Below are positions 22,878-31,619 of a stretch of DNA of 52,349 bases, piece after piece (positions within the stretch are counted from its first letter, which is position 1; every line of letters begins with the position of its first letter). The DNA comes from Gaiellasilicea sp963794385. GTDB taxonomy: Bacteria; Actinomycetota; Thermoleophilia; Gaiellales; Gaiellaceae. The DNA lies in contig CAWCDT010000021.1 of NCBI GenBank assembly GCA_963794385.1, forward strand, positions 1-52,349. The letters are read 5' to 3'. A model generated the notes under the pieces. It worked only from the letters and a program-made list of their open reading frames with translations. It did not search any database and had not been told where the DNA came from. Made by a program: the position numbers and the translations under genes.

Positions 22878-24974
22878 TCACCTACCTCCCCTGCGTGCTC
22901 CCCCGGCGCGGCGAGTCCGAACCCTGGCGCGGCGTTGCAGGTTGAGCTGGTGGCTGTGGTTCCGCTCGTCCTTCTCTCGTCGCCGACGGGTCCACGTCCC
23001 GTCCGCGCCGAGCTCCCACGAGGAGGTCGTGTCCGCAAAGGCACTGTCGAAGATCGCGACGAGCTCCTGCCGCAGCCGCGCCTGCTCCACCGGCACGACC
23101 ACCTCGACGCGCCGGTCGAGATTGCGCGTCATCAAGTCCGCGCTCCCGATGAAGAGCTCGGTCTCGTCGCCGATCTCGAACGCGTAGACGCGGCTGTGCT
23201 CGAGGAAGCGGCCGACGATCGACCGGACCTGGATGTTCTCGCTCATCCCGGGGACGCCGGGCCGGAGCATGCAGATCGAGCGCGAGACGACCTCGATCTG
23301 CGCTCCGTGCTGGGAAGCGCCATAGAGCTCCTCGATCACGCTCTCGTCGGTGAGGGAGTTCACCTTGATCCGGATCCGGGCATGCTTGCCCGCCTTCGCG
23401 GCCGACCCGGCCGCCCGGATCCGTTCGATCAGGGCCGAGCGCAGGCTGAAGGGCGCGACGAGGATCTTCCGGAAGCGCTCCGGCCGGCCGAAGCCCGTCA
23501 GGTAGTTGAAGAGTGCGGCGATGTCCTCGGCGATCACCGGGTCCGCCGTGAACAGGCTCAGGTCCTCGTAGGAGCGGGCCGTCACGGCGTGGTAGTTGCC
23601 GGTGCCGACGTGCACGTACCGGCGCAGCGAGTCGCCTTCGCGCCGGACGACGAGCGTCATCTTGGCGTGCACCTTCAGGTCGGAAAAGCCGTAGACGACG
23701 TGCACGCCCGCCTGTTCGAGCGCGCGCGACCATTCGATGTTGCGGTGCTCGTCGAAGCGCGCCTTCAGCTCGACGAGGCAGACGCTCTGCTTCCCGTCCT
23801 CGGCGAGCTCGATCAGCGCCGGCACGAGCGGGCTGTCGCCGCTCGTCCGGTACACGGCCGTCTTCATCGCGATCACGTCCGGATCCTTCGCGGCCGCGTC
23901 CACGAACGCCTCGAAGCTGCCGGCGAACGACTCGTAGGGCTGATGCACGAGGAAGTCGCCGCGCCGGATCTCCGCGAACAGGTCGCGCGCCGCTTTCACG
24001 TGGACGAGCCGTGCGGGGGTGGCGCCCGGCGCCGGATCGTGCTTGAGCTCCGGCCGGTCGAGGTCGACGAGCTGGTCGAGATCGGCGAGGTCGAGCGGGC
24101 CGTGGACCTCGTAGGTCTGGTCGTCGACGACGCCGAGGCCCTGCTGCAGCCGCTCGAGCATCGCCCGTGACGTCGAGCTCGAGACCTCGAGGCGCACGAC
24201 GTCGCCGAACCGGCGCCGTCGCAGCTCATGCTCGACCGCCTCGAGCAGGTCGTCGGCGTCGTCGGAGACCTCGAAGTCGGCGTCGCGGGTGACGCGGAAC
24301 GCGACGCGCTCGACGATCTCCATCCCCGGGAAGAGCCGGTCGAGGAAGTGGGCGATCACGTTCTCGAGCAGCAGCATCCGCCCGGCGGCGCCAATCGGGA
24401 AGAAGCGCGGCAGTCCTTCTGGCACCTTGACCCGCGCGAAGCGCTCCTCGCCCGTCTCGGGATCGCGCGCGAGGACGCCCAGGCTGAGCGACAGCCCGGA
24501 GATGTACGGGAAGCGCTGGCCTGGACCGACGCCGAGGGGGGTCAGTACGGGGAAGACCTCGTGCTGGAAGGTCTTCTCCAGCGTCTCCAGTTCCTCCGGC
24601 TCGAGATCGGCGACCGAGACGATCCGGATTCCCTGCTCGGCGAGGGCGGGGCAGAGCCCCTTCCGCCAGAGCTTGGCCTGGCGGTCGGTCAGTTCGAGCA
24701 TCTGCTCGCGAATCCGGCGCAGCGCGACCCTGGGTGTCAGCCCGTCGGACGACCGGACGGTGATCCCTGCCGCGTCGAGCCCCAGCAGCCCGGCGACGCG
24801 AACCATGAAGAACTCGTCGATGTTGGACGAGAAGAAACGAGCCATCTTGACCCGTTCGAGCAGCGGCAGTGTGTCGTCGGCGACGAGATCGAGCAGCCGG
24901 GCGTTGTACTCGAGCGTCGAGAGCTCCCGGTTAAGCAGGCGCTCGGAGACGTCCAGGTTAGCCGTGGCGACCAT
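22878..24974 (-). CDS. ppk: polyphosphate kinase Ppk1
   Basis: 698 residues, full length. The N-terminal domain starts with LLNRELSTLEYNARLL and SSNIDEFFMVRVAG. The two catalytic phospholipase D-like domains contain AMKTAVYRTSGDSPLV, the active-site His455 in RYVHVGTGNYH and the second His593 in RFLEHSRVYAFE, followed by LFIGSADLMTRNLDRRVEV. The Arg-rich C-terminal tail of about 35 residues is extra. It makes polyphosphate from ATP reversibly. A three-unit PHO box lies within 50 bp upstream of ATG 24974, so PhoP probably controls it. Confidence 0.95.
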   Translation of the reverse strand: MVATANLDVSERLLNRELSTLEYNARLLDLVADDTLPLLERVKMARFFSSNIDEFFMVRVAGLLGLDAAGITVRSSDGLTPRVALRRIREQMLELTDRQAKLWRKGLCPALAEQGIRIVSVADLEPEELETLEKTFQHEVFPVLTPLGVGPGQRFPYISGLSLSLGVLARDPETGEERFARVKVPEGLPRFFPIGAAGRMLLLENVIAHFLDRLFPGMEIVERVAFRVTRDADFEVSDDADDLLEAVEHELRRRRFGDVVRLEVSSSTSRAMLERLQQGLGVVDDQTYEVHGPLDLADLDQLVDLDRPELKHDPAPGATPARLVHVKAARDLFAEIRRGDFLVHQPYESFAGSFEAFVDAAAKDPDVIAMKTAVYRTSGDSPLVPALIELAEDGKQSVCLVELKARFDEHRNIEWSRALEQAGVHVVYGFSDLKVHAKMTLVVRREGDSLRRYVHVGTGNYHAVTARSYEDLSLFTADPVIAEDIAALFNYLTGFGRPERFRKILVAPFSLRSALIERIRAAGSAAKAGKHARIRIKVNSLTDESVIEELYGASQHGAQIEVVSRSICMLRPGVPGMSENIQVRSIVGRFLEHSRVYAFEIGDETELFIGSADLMTRNLDRRVEVVVPVEQARLRQELVAIFDSAFADTTSSWELGADGTWTRRRREKDERNHSHQLNLQRRARVRTRRAGGARRGGR

Positions 24975-24992
24975 CGGCCAAGCATCTCGTGA

Positions 24993-25025
24993 TTGCGGTT
25001 AGCAGTGGGTAACGAACTGGTGAAA
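24993..25025 (-). promoter_or_regulatory. PHO box upstream of ppk
   Basis: On the minus strand: TTTCACCAGTT, CGTTACCCACT, GCTAACCGCAA, three contiguous 11-bp units ending 18 bp before the ppk start. The first unit is nearly identical to those upstream of pstS, and the middle unit resembles the GTTACC unit at 11893-11903. Confidence 0.75.
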
Positions 25026-25030
25026 TCCTT

Positions 25031-26089
25031 TCACGCGAGTGCGTCGACGAGGCGGCTCTGGAAGTGGGCGATCAGCCGCTCCGACTCGGGCAGTAGCCGC
25101 CCATGCTCGAGCCCGCCGCTCCGCAGGCCCTTCTGCACGCGCTCCACGAGCACGGTGTCCTCGGCGCCGACCTGGCCGTCGAACTCGAGCATGTCCTGGA
25201 TCCAGGCGTCGTCGACCTCGGGCCCGACGAAGTAGTCGAGGAAGCGGCTCGTGCGCTCGGGGCCGGCCGGGATAACCGGGCCGATCGAGAGGTTCGGGTG
25301 CCCGGGCATGATGTTGATCGTCAGGTTCGGCCAGAGGAAGTGGAACTGGCCTCGGGCGACCGGGCCGCGTGGGTCGAAAGCGCCCTTCCAGGTCTCGCGC
25401 ACCGGGCCGTACTGGGTCGAGAACGTCGGGCTCTGCTCGAGCAGGTAGGCGTCGACCGAGACGTCGACGACCTTCGAGAAACCCGGGTGCGCGACCTGGC
25501 AGTGGTAGCACTCGAGGTAGTTCTCGCAGCACACCTTCCAGTTGGCCTCGTACTCGGAGGTCGAACGGTGGAGGAAGCGCAGTGCCTCGAGGTCGAGGCC
25601 GGCCGCGGCGACCTGCGCCGGGAGCTCGCCGAGATGCTCGGCGAGCGGCGCGGCGTCTGCGTCCGGGTTGACGAACACGAACGGGCCCCACGCGTCCACC
25701 GACACGCGGACGAGGCTGAGCTCGCTGTGATCGAACCCCGGCTCCCGGTCGGTGCGCGGGGCCGCACGCAGCGAGCCGTCCAGGTCGTACGTCCACGCGT
25801 GGTACGGGCACTGGAGCGTCTCGCGCCGCCCCTCGCCCTCGCAGACGAGCGAGCCGCGATGGCGGCAGACGTTCAGGAAGGCGCGCAGCGCGCCCTCCCT
25901 CCCGCGGACGACGACGACCGGGACGCCGCCCGCGTCGCACGTGAAGAAGGAGCCGGGCTCGGCGACCTGGTCGGCTCTGCCCGCGTACTGCCACGTGCGC
26001 CGGAAGATCCGTTCCCGCTCCAGTCGCAGCACGGCCGGGTCCGAGTACCAGTCGAAGGGGAGCGTGCGGCCGTCCGCGAGCGTCGCCAT
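25031..26089 (-). CDS. Rieske non-heme iron oxygenase, large subunit
   Basis: 352 residues from ATG 26089. The Rieske [2Fe-2S] ligands are CRHRGSLVCEG and CPYHAWTYDLDG (C-x-H ... C-x2-H). The mononuclear iron site is NYLECYHCQVAHPGF, giving the two His of the facial triad; the Asp ligand would lie in the C-terminal half. The arrangement resembles choline/carnitine and glycine-betaine monooxygenases. No reductase component is adjacent, so an electron partner must be encoded elsewhere. It ends just beyond the ppk PHO box and is divergent from DUF389. Substrate unknown. Confidence 0.88.
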   Translation of the reverse strand: MATLADGRTLPFDWYSDPAVLRLERERIFRRTWQYAGRADQVAEPGSFFTCDAGGVPVVVVRGREGALRAFLNVCRHRGSLVCEGEGRRETLQCPYHAWTYDLDGSLRAAPRTDREPGFDHSELSLVRVSVDAWGPFVFVNPDADAAPLAEHLGELPAQVAAAGLDLEALRFLHRSTSEYEANWKVCCENYLECYHCQVAHPGFSKVVDVSVDAYLLEQSPTFSTQYGPVRETWKGAFDPRGPVARGQFHFLWPNLTINIMPGHPNLSIGPVIPAGPERTSRFLDYFVGPEVDDAWIQDMLEFDGQVGAEDTVLVERVQKGLRSGGLEHGRLLPESERLIAHFQSRLVDALA

Positions 26090-26129
26090 CGGTCGTGACT
26101 GTAGCCGGGCAGGGAATAGGGTCTCGGTC

Positions 26130-27053
26130 GTGGTCCACCTCCGGCTCGTCGTGCCGAGCGACCTCGTCGAGCAGGTGCTCGCGTTCCTGGACGGGCGCGA
26201 GTCGGCGCTGAACATCGTCCACATCGCGGGCGCGGCGCGCGACCCGGAGGGCGACCTCGTCCTTGCGGACGTCGCGCGCGAGGACGTGAGCGCCGTGATC
26301 GAGCGACTACGGCCGCTCGGGCTGGAGGAGCGGGGCAGCATCGTCACGATCGAGATCGACGCAGCGGTGTCCCGGCGGGCGGAAGCCGCGGAGCGCGCCG
26401 CGGCCGGGTCCCCTGCCGACGCCGTCGTCTGGGAGGAGGTGGAGGCACGGACGTCGGAGAGCGCCGTTCTGTCCGGCAGCTTCCTCGCCTTCATGATCCT
26501 GGCGACGATGATCGCCGCCGTCGGCATCGTCACCGACTCGATCATCCTCATCATCGGCGCGATGGTCGTCGGCCCGGAGTTCGGTCCCCTCGCCGGGCTA
26601 TGCGTCGCGCTCGTGCAGCGCCGCCCGGCGCTGGCTCGCCGCTCGCTGACGGCACTGCTCGTCGGCTTCCCGGCCGCCATCCTCGTCGCAGCCGCTGCAA
26701 CGTTCGTCCTCAAGGGGCTGGGTGTGCTCCCGGAGACGATCGGGACACACGCCGAGACCCTCTTCATCTCGAACCCGAATCGCTACTCGGTGATCGTTGC
26801 CGCGCTCGCGGGCGTCGCGGGGATGATCTCGCTGACGACGGCGAAGGCGGGCGCTCTGATCGGCGTCCTGATCTCGGTGACGACGATCCCGGCCGCCGGC
26901 AACGTCGCGGTCGCGGCCGTCTACGGAGACTGGCACGAGTGCGGCGGTGCGCTCCTCCAGCTCGCGGTGAACTTGGTCGCGATCGTCGTCGCGGCGCTGG
27001 CGACGCTCGTGACGCAGCGGCTGCTGTTCGCCCGTCGCGCCCGCGCGTTCTAG
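26130..27053 (+). CDS. DUF389 family membrane protein
   Basis: 307 residues from GTG 26130. A cytoplasmic N-terminal domain of about 110 residues (LRLVVPSDLVEQVLAFLDGR) precedes the DUF389 membrane region: SGSFLAFMILATMIAAVGIV, IGAMVVGPEFGPLAGLC and ATFVLKGLGVLP, with about five more hydrophobic segments. The signature residues of the family (IGAMVxGPxxGP) are intact. DUF389 proteins are widespread and of unknown function. The gene is alone between divergent and convergent neighbours. Confidence 0.88.
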   Translation: MVHLRLVVPSDLVEQVLAFLDGRESALNIVHIAGAARDPEGDLVLADVAREDVSAVIERLRPLGLEERGSIVTIEIDAAVSRRAEAAERAAAGSPADAVVWEEVEARTSESAVLSGSFLAFMILATMIAAVGIVTDSIILIIGAMVVGPEFGPLAGLCVALVQRRPALARRSLTALLVGFPAAILVAAAATFVLKGLGVLPETIGTHAETLFISNPNRYSVIVAALAGVAGMISLTTAKAGALIGVLISVTTIPAAGNVAVAAVYGDWHECGGALLQLAVNLVAIVVAALATLVTQRLLFARRARAF

Positions 27054-27058
27054 CGCTC

Positions 27059-27878
27059 CTAAATGCGCCGGTAGCGCGCCTGGACGAAGCAGTAGAGGGC
27101 GTAGGCGAGCAGCCCGACGGCGACGGCGCCCAACAGGAGCCCGCCGTAGGGCTGCTGCGAGAGCTCGAGCAGAGCCCCGTCGAGGCCGCGCGCCTCCCGC
27201 GGGTCGAACTCCCACGCCGCCCTGACGAGGAAGAGGCCGATCAGCGCGAAGACACGTGCCGCGCGCGAGGTGGCCGAGGATGCCGACCCCGGTCGCCGCG
27301 TGCTCTTCGGCCTCGTCCATCTCGCCGGTCTTCAGCTTCTCCTTGAACTTGCACGTGACGGCGCGGTAGCCGTTGAAGGCGGCCGCGCCGAGGAACGCGA
27401 GGCCGGCGGCGTAGACGACGTAGCGGCCGAGCGGGCGTTCGAACACGCCTGCCGTCGTCTGCTGCTCGTTTCCGTCGCCGCCGTCGCCGCCCACGAGCAC
27501 CGACACGGTGAGCCCGCACAAGATCGCGTACCAGCCGGCTTTGCCGAGCGCTGTGGCCCGTTTTGCGAGCCCCGTCGGGCCTTCGCCCTCGTCGTCGCGA
27601 TCGAGGATCGCCTGCGCGAGCCGCCAGAGCGCGTAGCCCGCGAGGCCCGCCGCGAGCAGGATGAGGAGACCCTTGCCGAACGGCTGCTCGGCGATCGTGC
27701 GCAGCGCTCCGCTCTTGTCGGGGCTCTCTTCGCGGCCCCCGAGCGCGACGTTGATCGCGAGGATCCCGACGACGGCGTAGAGGACGCCCTTCGCAACGAG
27801 GCCGGCGCGACCGAGCCGCTCGACCCAGGGGCTCTTGGCGGCGCGTCGGCCCTTGGCGGCGATCGTCCCGGTGCTCAT
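27059..27878 (-). CDS. DUF1206 family membrane protein (frameshift near 27258)
   Basis: About 272 residues from ATG 27878. DUF1206 has three repeats of two membrane helices each. Repeat one includes LGRAGLVAKGVLYAVVGILA, repeat two includes LGKAGWYAILCGLTVSVLVG, and repeat three includes, after the break, ARVFALIGLFLVRAAWEFDP and AYALYCFVQARYRRI. The frame changes near 27258: removing one G in the CGCGGCACG stretch (plus strand GTGCCGCG) restores a single reading frame to the TAG at 27059. Function unknown; common in actinobacteria. It converges on DUF389 and diverges from the MoxR operon. Confidence 0.8.
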
Positions 27879-27946
27879 CACCGGGTTGTGTCCACTCGCG
27901 GCTCGGCTCAAGCGCAGCGTTCGTAATCGCGCCGTAACAAACCGCC

Positions 27947-27975
27947 TTACCACGCGTTCGTCTCCTGGATATACC
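27947..27975 (+). promoter_or_regulatory. housekeeping-type promoter for the MoxR operon
   Basis: TTACCA (27947-27952), 17-bp spacer, TATACC (27970-27975). Each box matches four of six consensus positions, and the spacing is ideal. A ribosome site CGAAGGAGG (28001-28009) precedes GTG 28013. Confidence 0.6.
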
Positions 27976-28012
27976 GTAGTGCGACATTCCTGCCGGAAGA
28001 CGAAGGAGGGAC

Positions 28013-29011
28013 GTGGAGGCACAGCCGCTTCGAGCTGCAGACGACGACGCCCTCGCACGTCCGATTGATCTCGCGCAGCGGTTCCTCGACAACGTCGAGA
28101 CTGTCGTCCACGGCAAGCGCGACCGGATCGAGCTCGTCCTCGCCGCGCTCCTGTGTGGCGGCCACGTGCTGCTCGAGGACGTCCCCGGCACGGCCAAGAC
28201 GATCCTGGCGCGCGCGATCGCGCAGTCGATCGACGGCGTCGAGTCGACACGCATTCAGTGCACGCCGGACCTGCAGCCGACCGACGTCACCGGCCTGTCG
28301 ATCTACAACCAGCGCGAGCGCGACTTCGAGTTCCGGCCGGGCCCGATCTTCGCGAACGTCGTCCTTGTCGACGAGATCAACCGCGCGATGCCCAAGACGC
28401 AGTCGGCCCTGCTCGAGGCGATGGCCGAGGGTCAGGTCACGGTCGACGGTGCGACGAGGCCTGTGCCGCAGCCGTTCCTGCTACTCGCGACCGAGAACCC
28501 GATCGAGTTCGAGGGAACGTTCCCGCTCCCGGAGGCGCAGCTCGACCGCTTCTTCTTGCGCACGACGCTCGGCTATCCCGGCCTCGACGACGAGCTGCGG
28601 ATCGTCGAGGAGCAGCGCACCGGGCATCCGATCGACCTGCTCGAGCCCGTCCTCGACCTCGCCGACATCCACGAACTGCGCGTCGCGGCTCAGTCGGTTT
28701 ACGTCGACGACCTGCTCCGGCGCTGGATCGTCTCGCTCGTCCGCTCGACGCGGGAGCTCGAGGCCGTCGCGATCGGCAGCTCCGTTCGCGGCAGCCTCGC
28801 GCTCGAGTCGGCGGCGCGCGCCTGGGCCTTGCTGCAGGGGCGCAGCTACGTCGTCCCCGCTGACGTCGAGCTGCTCTTCACGCCCGTCGTGATGCACCGG
28901 ATCGTCTTCCGGCCGACCTTCCTCGCCGAGGTACGCCGGTCCGGTTGGCCCGCTGCGGCCGCGCAGGTGCAGGAGCAGTGCCTGGCGGCCGCGCCCCCGC
29001 CGGGACGGTAA
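28013..29011 (+). CDS. MoxR-family AAA+ ATPase
   Basis: 332 residues from GTG 28013 with a strong GGAGG site. Walker A is the MoxR variant EDVPGTAKT (about 55-63), Walker B VVLVDEINRAMPKTQ (about 116-130), sensor 1 LLLATENPIEFEGTFPLPE, and the lid contains AARAWALLQGRSYVVPADVE. MoxR proteins act as chaperones that remodel partner proteins, usually vWA proteins encoded alongside. Here two vWA proteins and a DUF58 protein follow in the same operon, matching the classic arrangement. Confidence 0.94.
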   Translation: MEAQPLRAADDDALARPIDLAQRFLDNVETVVHGKRDRIELVLAALLCGGHVLLEDVPGTAKTILARAIAQSIDGVESTRIQCTPDLQPTDVTGLSIYNQRERDFEFRPGPIFANVVLVDEINRAMPKTQSALLEAMAEGQVTVDGATRPVPQPFLLLATENPIEFEGTFPLPEAQLDRFFLRTTLGYPGLDDELRIVEEQRTGHPIDLLEPVLDLADIHELRVAAQSVYVDDLLRRWIVSLVRSTRELEAVAIGSSVRGSLALESAARAWALLQGRSYVVPADVELLFTPVVMHRIVFRPTFLAEVRRSGWPAAAAQVQEQCLAAAPPPGR

Positions 29012-29026
29012 GGGAGTGCACTAGCC

Positions 29027-29938
29027 GTGTCGGCCGTCGAGCAGACCTTCCCGCTCGTCCCGCGCCGTCCACTGCTCGGCATGTCCTATGCGGCGATGCG
29101 GAGCGCGCGCCGCGGCGTCGGCACCGACGTCGCGGGCTCGCGCGCGTACCGCCTCGGCGACAATGTGGACACAATCGACTGGGCTGCCTCCGCGAAGCTG
29201 TCGGCCGCCACCGGGCTCGACGAGTTCATCGTGCGCGAGCGCTTCGCGGAAGAGGCGCCGTGGGTGGTCGTCCTGGCCGACCGGCGGCCGTCGATGGCCC
29301 TGTACGACGATCCGTTCCCGTGGCTGCGGAAGTTCGAGGCGCTCGAGCAGGCGGTGGACATCGTCCTGCGGAGCGCGCTCGCGGCGAGAAGCCTGCCGGC
29401 CTACGTCGATCTGGCGGACGAGGAGGTGTACTGGCGCGCCCCCCGCGCGAAGCGCGACCTCTGGGCGGGGCACGAGCAGCGGTCGTTCACCGCCGCGGAG
29501 GACACGATCGCGCGGGGCCTCGAGGAGCTGACCATCCACCGCCCGCCGCTGCCGCTCGGCACCTTCGTCTTCGTGCTCTCGGACTTCCTCGCACCGCCGC
29601 CGCGGGAGTCGTGGCTGGAGGCGATCGAGCGCGGCTGGGACGTGATTCCCGTCGTCATCCAGGACCCGACCTGGGAGCAGAGCTTCCCCGACGTGAGCGG
29701 GATCGCGATTCCGTTCGCCGACGTGAACGCGGGGGAGACGGGGCGGGCACGGCTCAGCCGCCGGGAGGCCGCGGTCCGGCGGGAGGCGAACGAGGCCCGG
29801 CACCGCGGGCTGCTGGAGCAGTTCGAGCAGCTCGGCCTCGAGCCGGTGCTGCTCGAGCGCAGCGACGCCGCCGGCGTCCACGCCACGTTCATCGACTGGG
29901 CAGAGCGGCGCCTGACCGAGCGGGGGCGCCGGTGGTGA
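29027..29938 (+). CDS. DUF58 domain protein
   Basis: 303 residues from GTG 29027. The DUF58 signature is YRLGDNVDTIDWAASAKLS, and the C-terminal half has a vWA-like fold (TFVFVLSDFLAPPPRESW). No membrane segment is seen. DUF58 proteins are the regular partners of MoxR ATPases. It starts 15 bp after moxR and its stop overlaps the next start (GTGA, 29935-29938). Function within the complex unknown. Confidence 0.9.
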   Translation: MSAVEQTFPLVPRRPLLGMSYAAMRSARRGVGTDVAGSRAYRLGDNVDTIDWAASAKLSAATGLDEFIVRERFAEEAPWVVVLADRRPSMALYDDPFPWLRKFEALEQAVDIVLRSALAARSLPAYVDLADEEVYWRAPRAKRDLWAGHEQRSFTAAEDTIARGLEELTIHRPPLPLGTFVFVLSDFLAPPPRESWLEAIERGWDVIPVVIQDPTWEQSFPDVSGIAIPFADVNAGETGRARLSRREAAVRREANEARHRGLLEQFEQLGLEPVLLERSDAAGVHATFIDWAERRLTERGRRW

Positions 29939-30780
29939 GACGGGCGCTCGCACTCTGTGTCCTGGTGCTCGCGGCGGGCTGCGGCGGAGCCGCGGACGAG
30001 GAGCTGGCTCTACCGCCGGGCCAGCACTTCGTCGTCACGAACTCGCTCTCACCGCGAACGAGCGCCTTCGGCGACACGCTCACTGCCGAGCTGCGCCTCC
30101 TCTTCGACCGCCGGCGCGTCGATCCCGAGCAGGTGCGGCTGCTCCACCGGTTCCTCCCCTACCGCGACCGCACGACGGTCGAGCGGGTCGACGACGGCAA
30201 CCTGACCGCGCTCACGTACACGATCAAGCTCGAGTGTCTGACCAGCTACTGCCTGCCGCCGAGCGGCCCGTGGCGCTTTCCGATCACCCGGATCTCGACC
30301 GGGAGCGGGCCGGTCCGGGAGATCGAGTGGCCGCAGTTCCACGTCGCCACGCGCCTGAGCGAGCAGAGCGAGGCGCCCGAGGGAACGGGCGAAGAGGGAG
30401 AGTCGTGGCCGCCGGCGTGGCGCGCGGCCGTGAGCGTGCCCGAGCCCGACTACCGGGTCAGGCCGTCCCTGCTCGCTTGGGGGGTGGGCATCGCCGGCGC
30501 GATCCTACTGGCCGGATCTGCCGCCGCCGGGTTCCTGCTGCTTCGACGCGGGCGGCTCCTGCGCGAGCGCGTCGTCTCGCCGCTCGATCGCGCGTTCGCG
30601 CTCCTGCGGGCGGCGCGTACCGACGAGGAGCGTCGTGCCGCGCTCGAGGCCCTCGCCCTCGCGCTCGACGGCGAGGTCGAGACGTTGGCGCAGCCCGCGC
30701 GACAGCTCGCCTGGTCGCAGTCATCGCCGTCGGCGGACGACGCGGCGGAGCTCGCGGCGCTCGCGAAGGGGCCGCGGTGA
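29935..30780 (+). CDS. BatD-like membrane protein with lipobox (unknown family)
   Basis: 281 residues from GTG 29935 (GTG 29932 also possible). A signal with lipobox VLAAGC gives a lipidated N-terminus. A beta-rich outer region of about 140 residues has DTLTAELRLLFDRRRVDPEQ and a Cys pair in LECLTSYCLPP. A membrane segment (LLAWGVGIAGAILLAGSAAA) follows, then a helical cytoplasmic tail (LLRAARTDEERRAALEALAL). Outer beta domain, single helix and inner tail match the layout of BatD, although the sequence is not recognisably BatD. It lies exactly where batD lies in Bat operons, between the DUF58 and vWA genes. Confidence 0.65.
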   Translation: MRRALALCVLVLAAGCGGAADEELALPPGQHFVVTNSLSPRTSAFGDTLTAELRLLFDRRRVDPEQVRLLHRFLPYRDRTTVERVDDGNLTALTYTIKLECLTSYCLPPSGPWRFPITRISTGSGPVREIEWPQFHVATRLSEQSEAPEGTGEEGESWPPAWRAAVSVPEPDYRVRPSLLAWGVGIAGAILLAGSAAAGFLLLRRGRLLRERVVSPLDRAFALLRAARTDEERRAALEALALALDGEVETLAQPARQLAWSQSSPSADDAAELAALAKGPR

Positions 30781-31619
30781 AGGCGATTCCGGTCGGAGGA
30801 GCGGCCCTCAGTCGCGTTGTGCGGCGGACCGCGATCGTGTCGTCGGTCCTGGCGATCGTCGTCGGCGCGGCGGCGCTTGCCTTCAACGTCGCAGCCCGCG
30901 GCGGCGAGCCGGAACGGCCGACCCTGCTCGCTGCGGGAGACAGCGTGGTCCTCGTCCTCGACCTCTCGGTGAGCATTCCCGAGGCCGCGTACACGCGCAT
31001 GCGAAATTCCATGAGGGTGCTGGCCGACAGCGACGTACGGGTCGGGCTCGTCATCTTCTCGGACACCGCCTACGAGGTTCTGCCGGCGGGCTCGCCCGCG
31101 GCCGAGCTGAAACCTGTGATCCAGTACCTCACGCCGGTCCCGGGCGTGATCAACGAGCAGACGGGCGGGCCGGTCTATCCCATCGATCCGTGGTCGAACG
31201 GGTTCCGCGGGGGAACGCGGATCTCGGGTGGAATCGAGATCGCGCGCCGGATGATCCTGCAGGAGGGCGGCGCCGGCTCGATCCTGCTGATCAGCGACCT
31301 GGACACGGGCGACGTCGACAACGGCCCGCTCGACACCGCGCTGCGTCGCCTCCGGGAGGCGAGGATTCCCATGCGCATCGTCCCGATCTACCCGCTGGCG
31401 GAGAACCGCGCCTACTTCGCGAACGAAGTGGGGCGCGACGCGTTCGCGGACTGGAAGCGGTTCATCGACGCGGGCGGGGTCACGGCCCGCTTCGAGGTGC
31501 CCGACAGCGGGCCGTCGCTCGCCCTCGTGCTCGCGGGCGCGCTGCTGCTCCTGGCGCTGGGGTTGAACGAGCTGCTCTGCCGCCGCCTCGACCTGCCGAA
31601 GGCCAGGGAGGCGGCGTGA
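30777..31619 (+). CDS. von Willebrand factor A domain protein, BatA-like, intact MIDAS
   Basis: 280 residues from GTG 30777, overlapping the preceding stop. One membrane segment near the N-terminus (IVSSVLAIVVGAAALAFNVA), then a vWA domain whose metal site is intact: VLDLSVSIPE (DxSxS), a Thr in GGTRISGGIEIARRM, and Asp in LLISDLDTGDV. A second membrane segment (LALVLAGALLLLALGLNELL) closes it. The two helices with vWA between them match BatA. The MoxR ATPase encoded in the operon probably acts on this domain. Confidence 0.82.
   Translation: MKAIPVGGAALSRVVRRTAIVSSVLAIVVGAAALAFNVAARGGEPERPTLLAAGDSVVLVLDLSVSIPEAAYTRMRNSMRVLADSDVRVGLVIFSDTAYEVLPAGSPAAELKPVIQYLTPVPGVINEQTGGPVYPIDPWSNGFRGGTRISGGIEIARRMILQEGGAGSILLISDLDTGDVDNGPLDTALRRLREARIPMRIVPIYPLAENRAYFANEVGRDAFADWKRFIDAGGVTARFEVPDSGPSLALVLAGALLLLALGLNELLCRRLDLPKAREAA

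Noticed and set aside
26598..28250. Very long minus-strand open frame across DUF389 and DUF1206
   Set aside because: Only the DUF1206 part has family motifs; the rest is the antisense of DUF389 and reflects high GC, where stops are rare.
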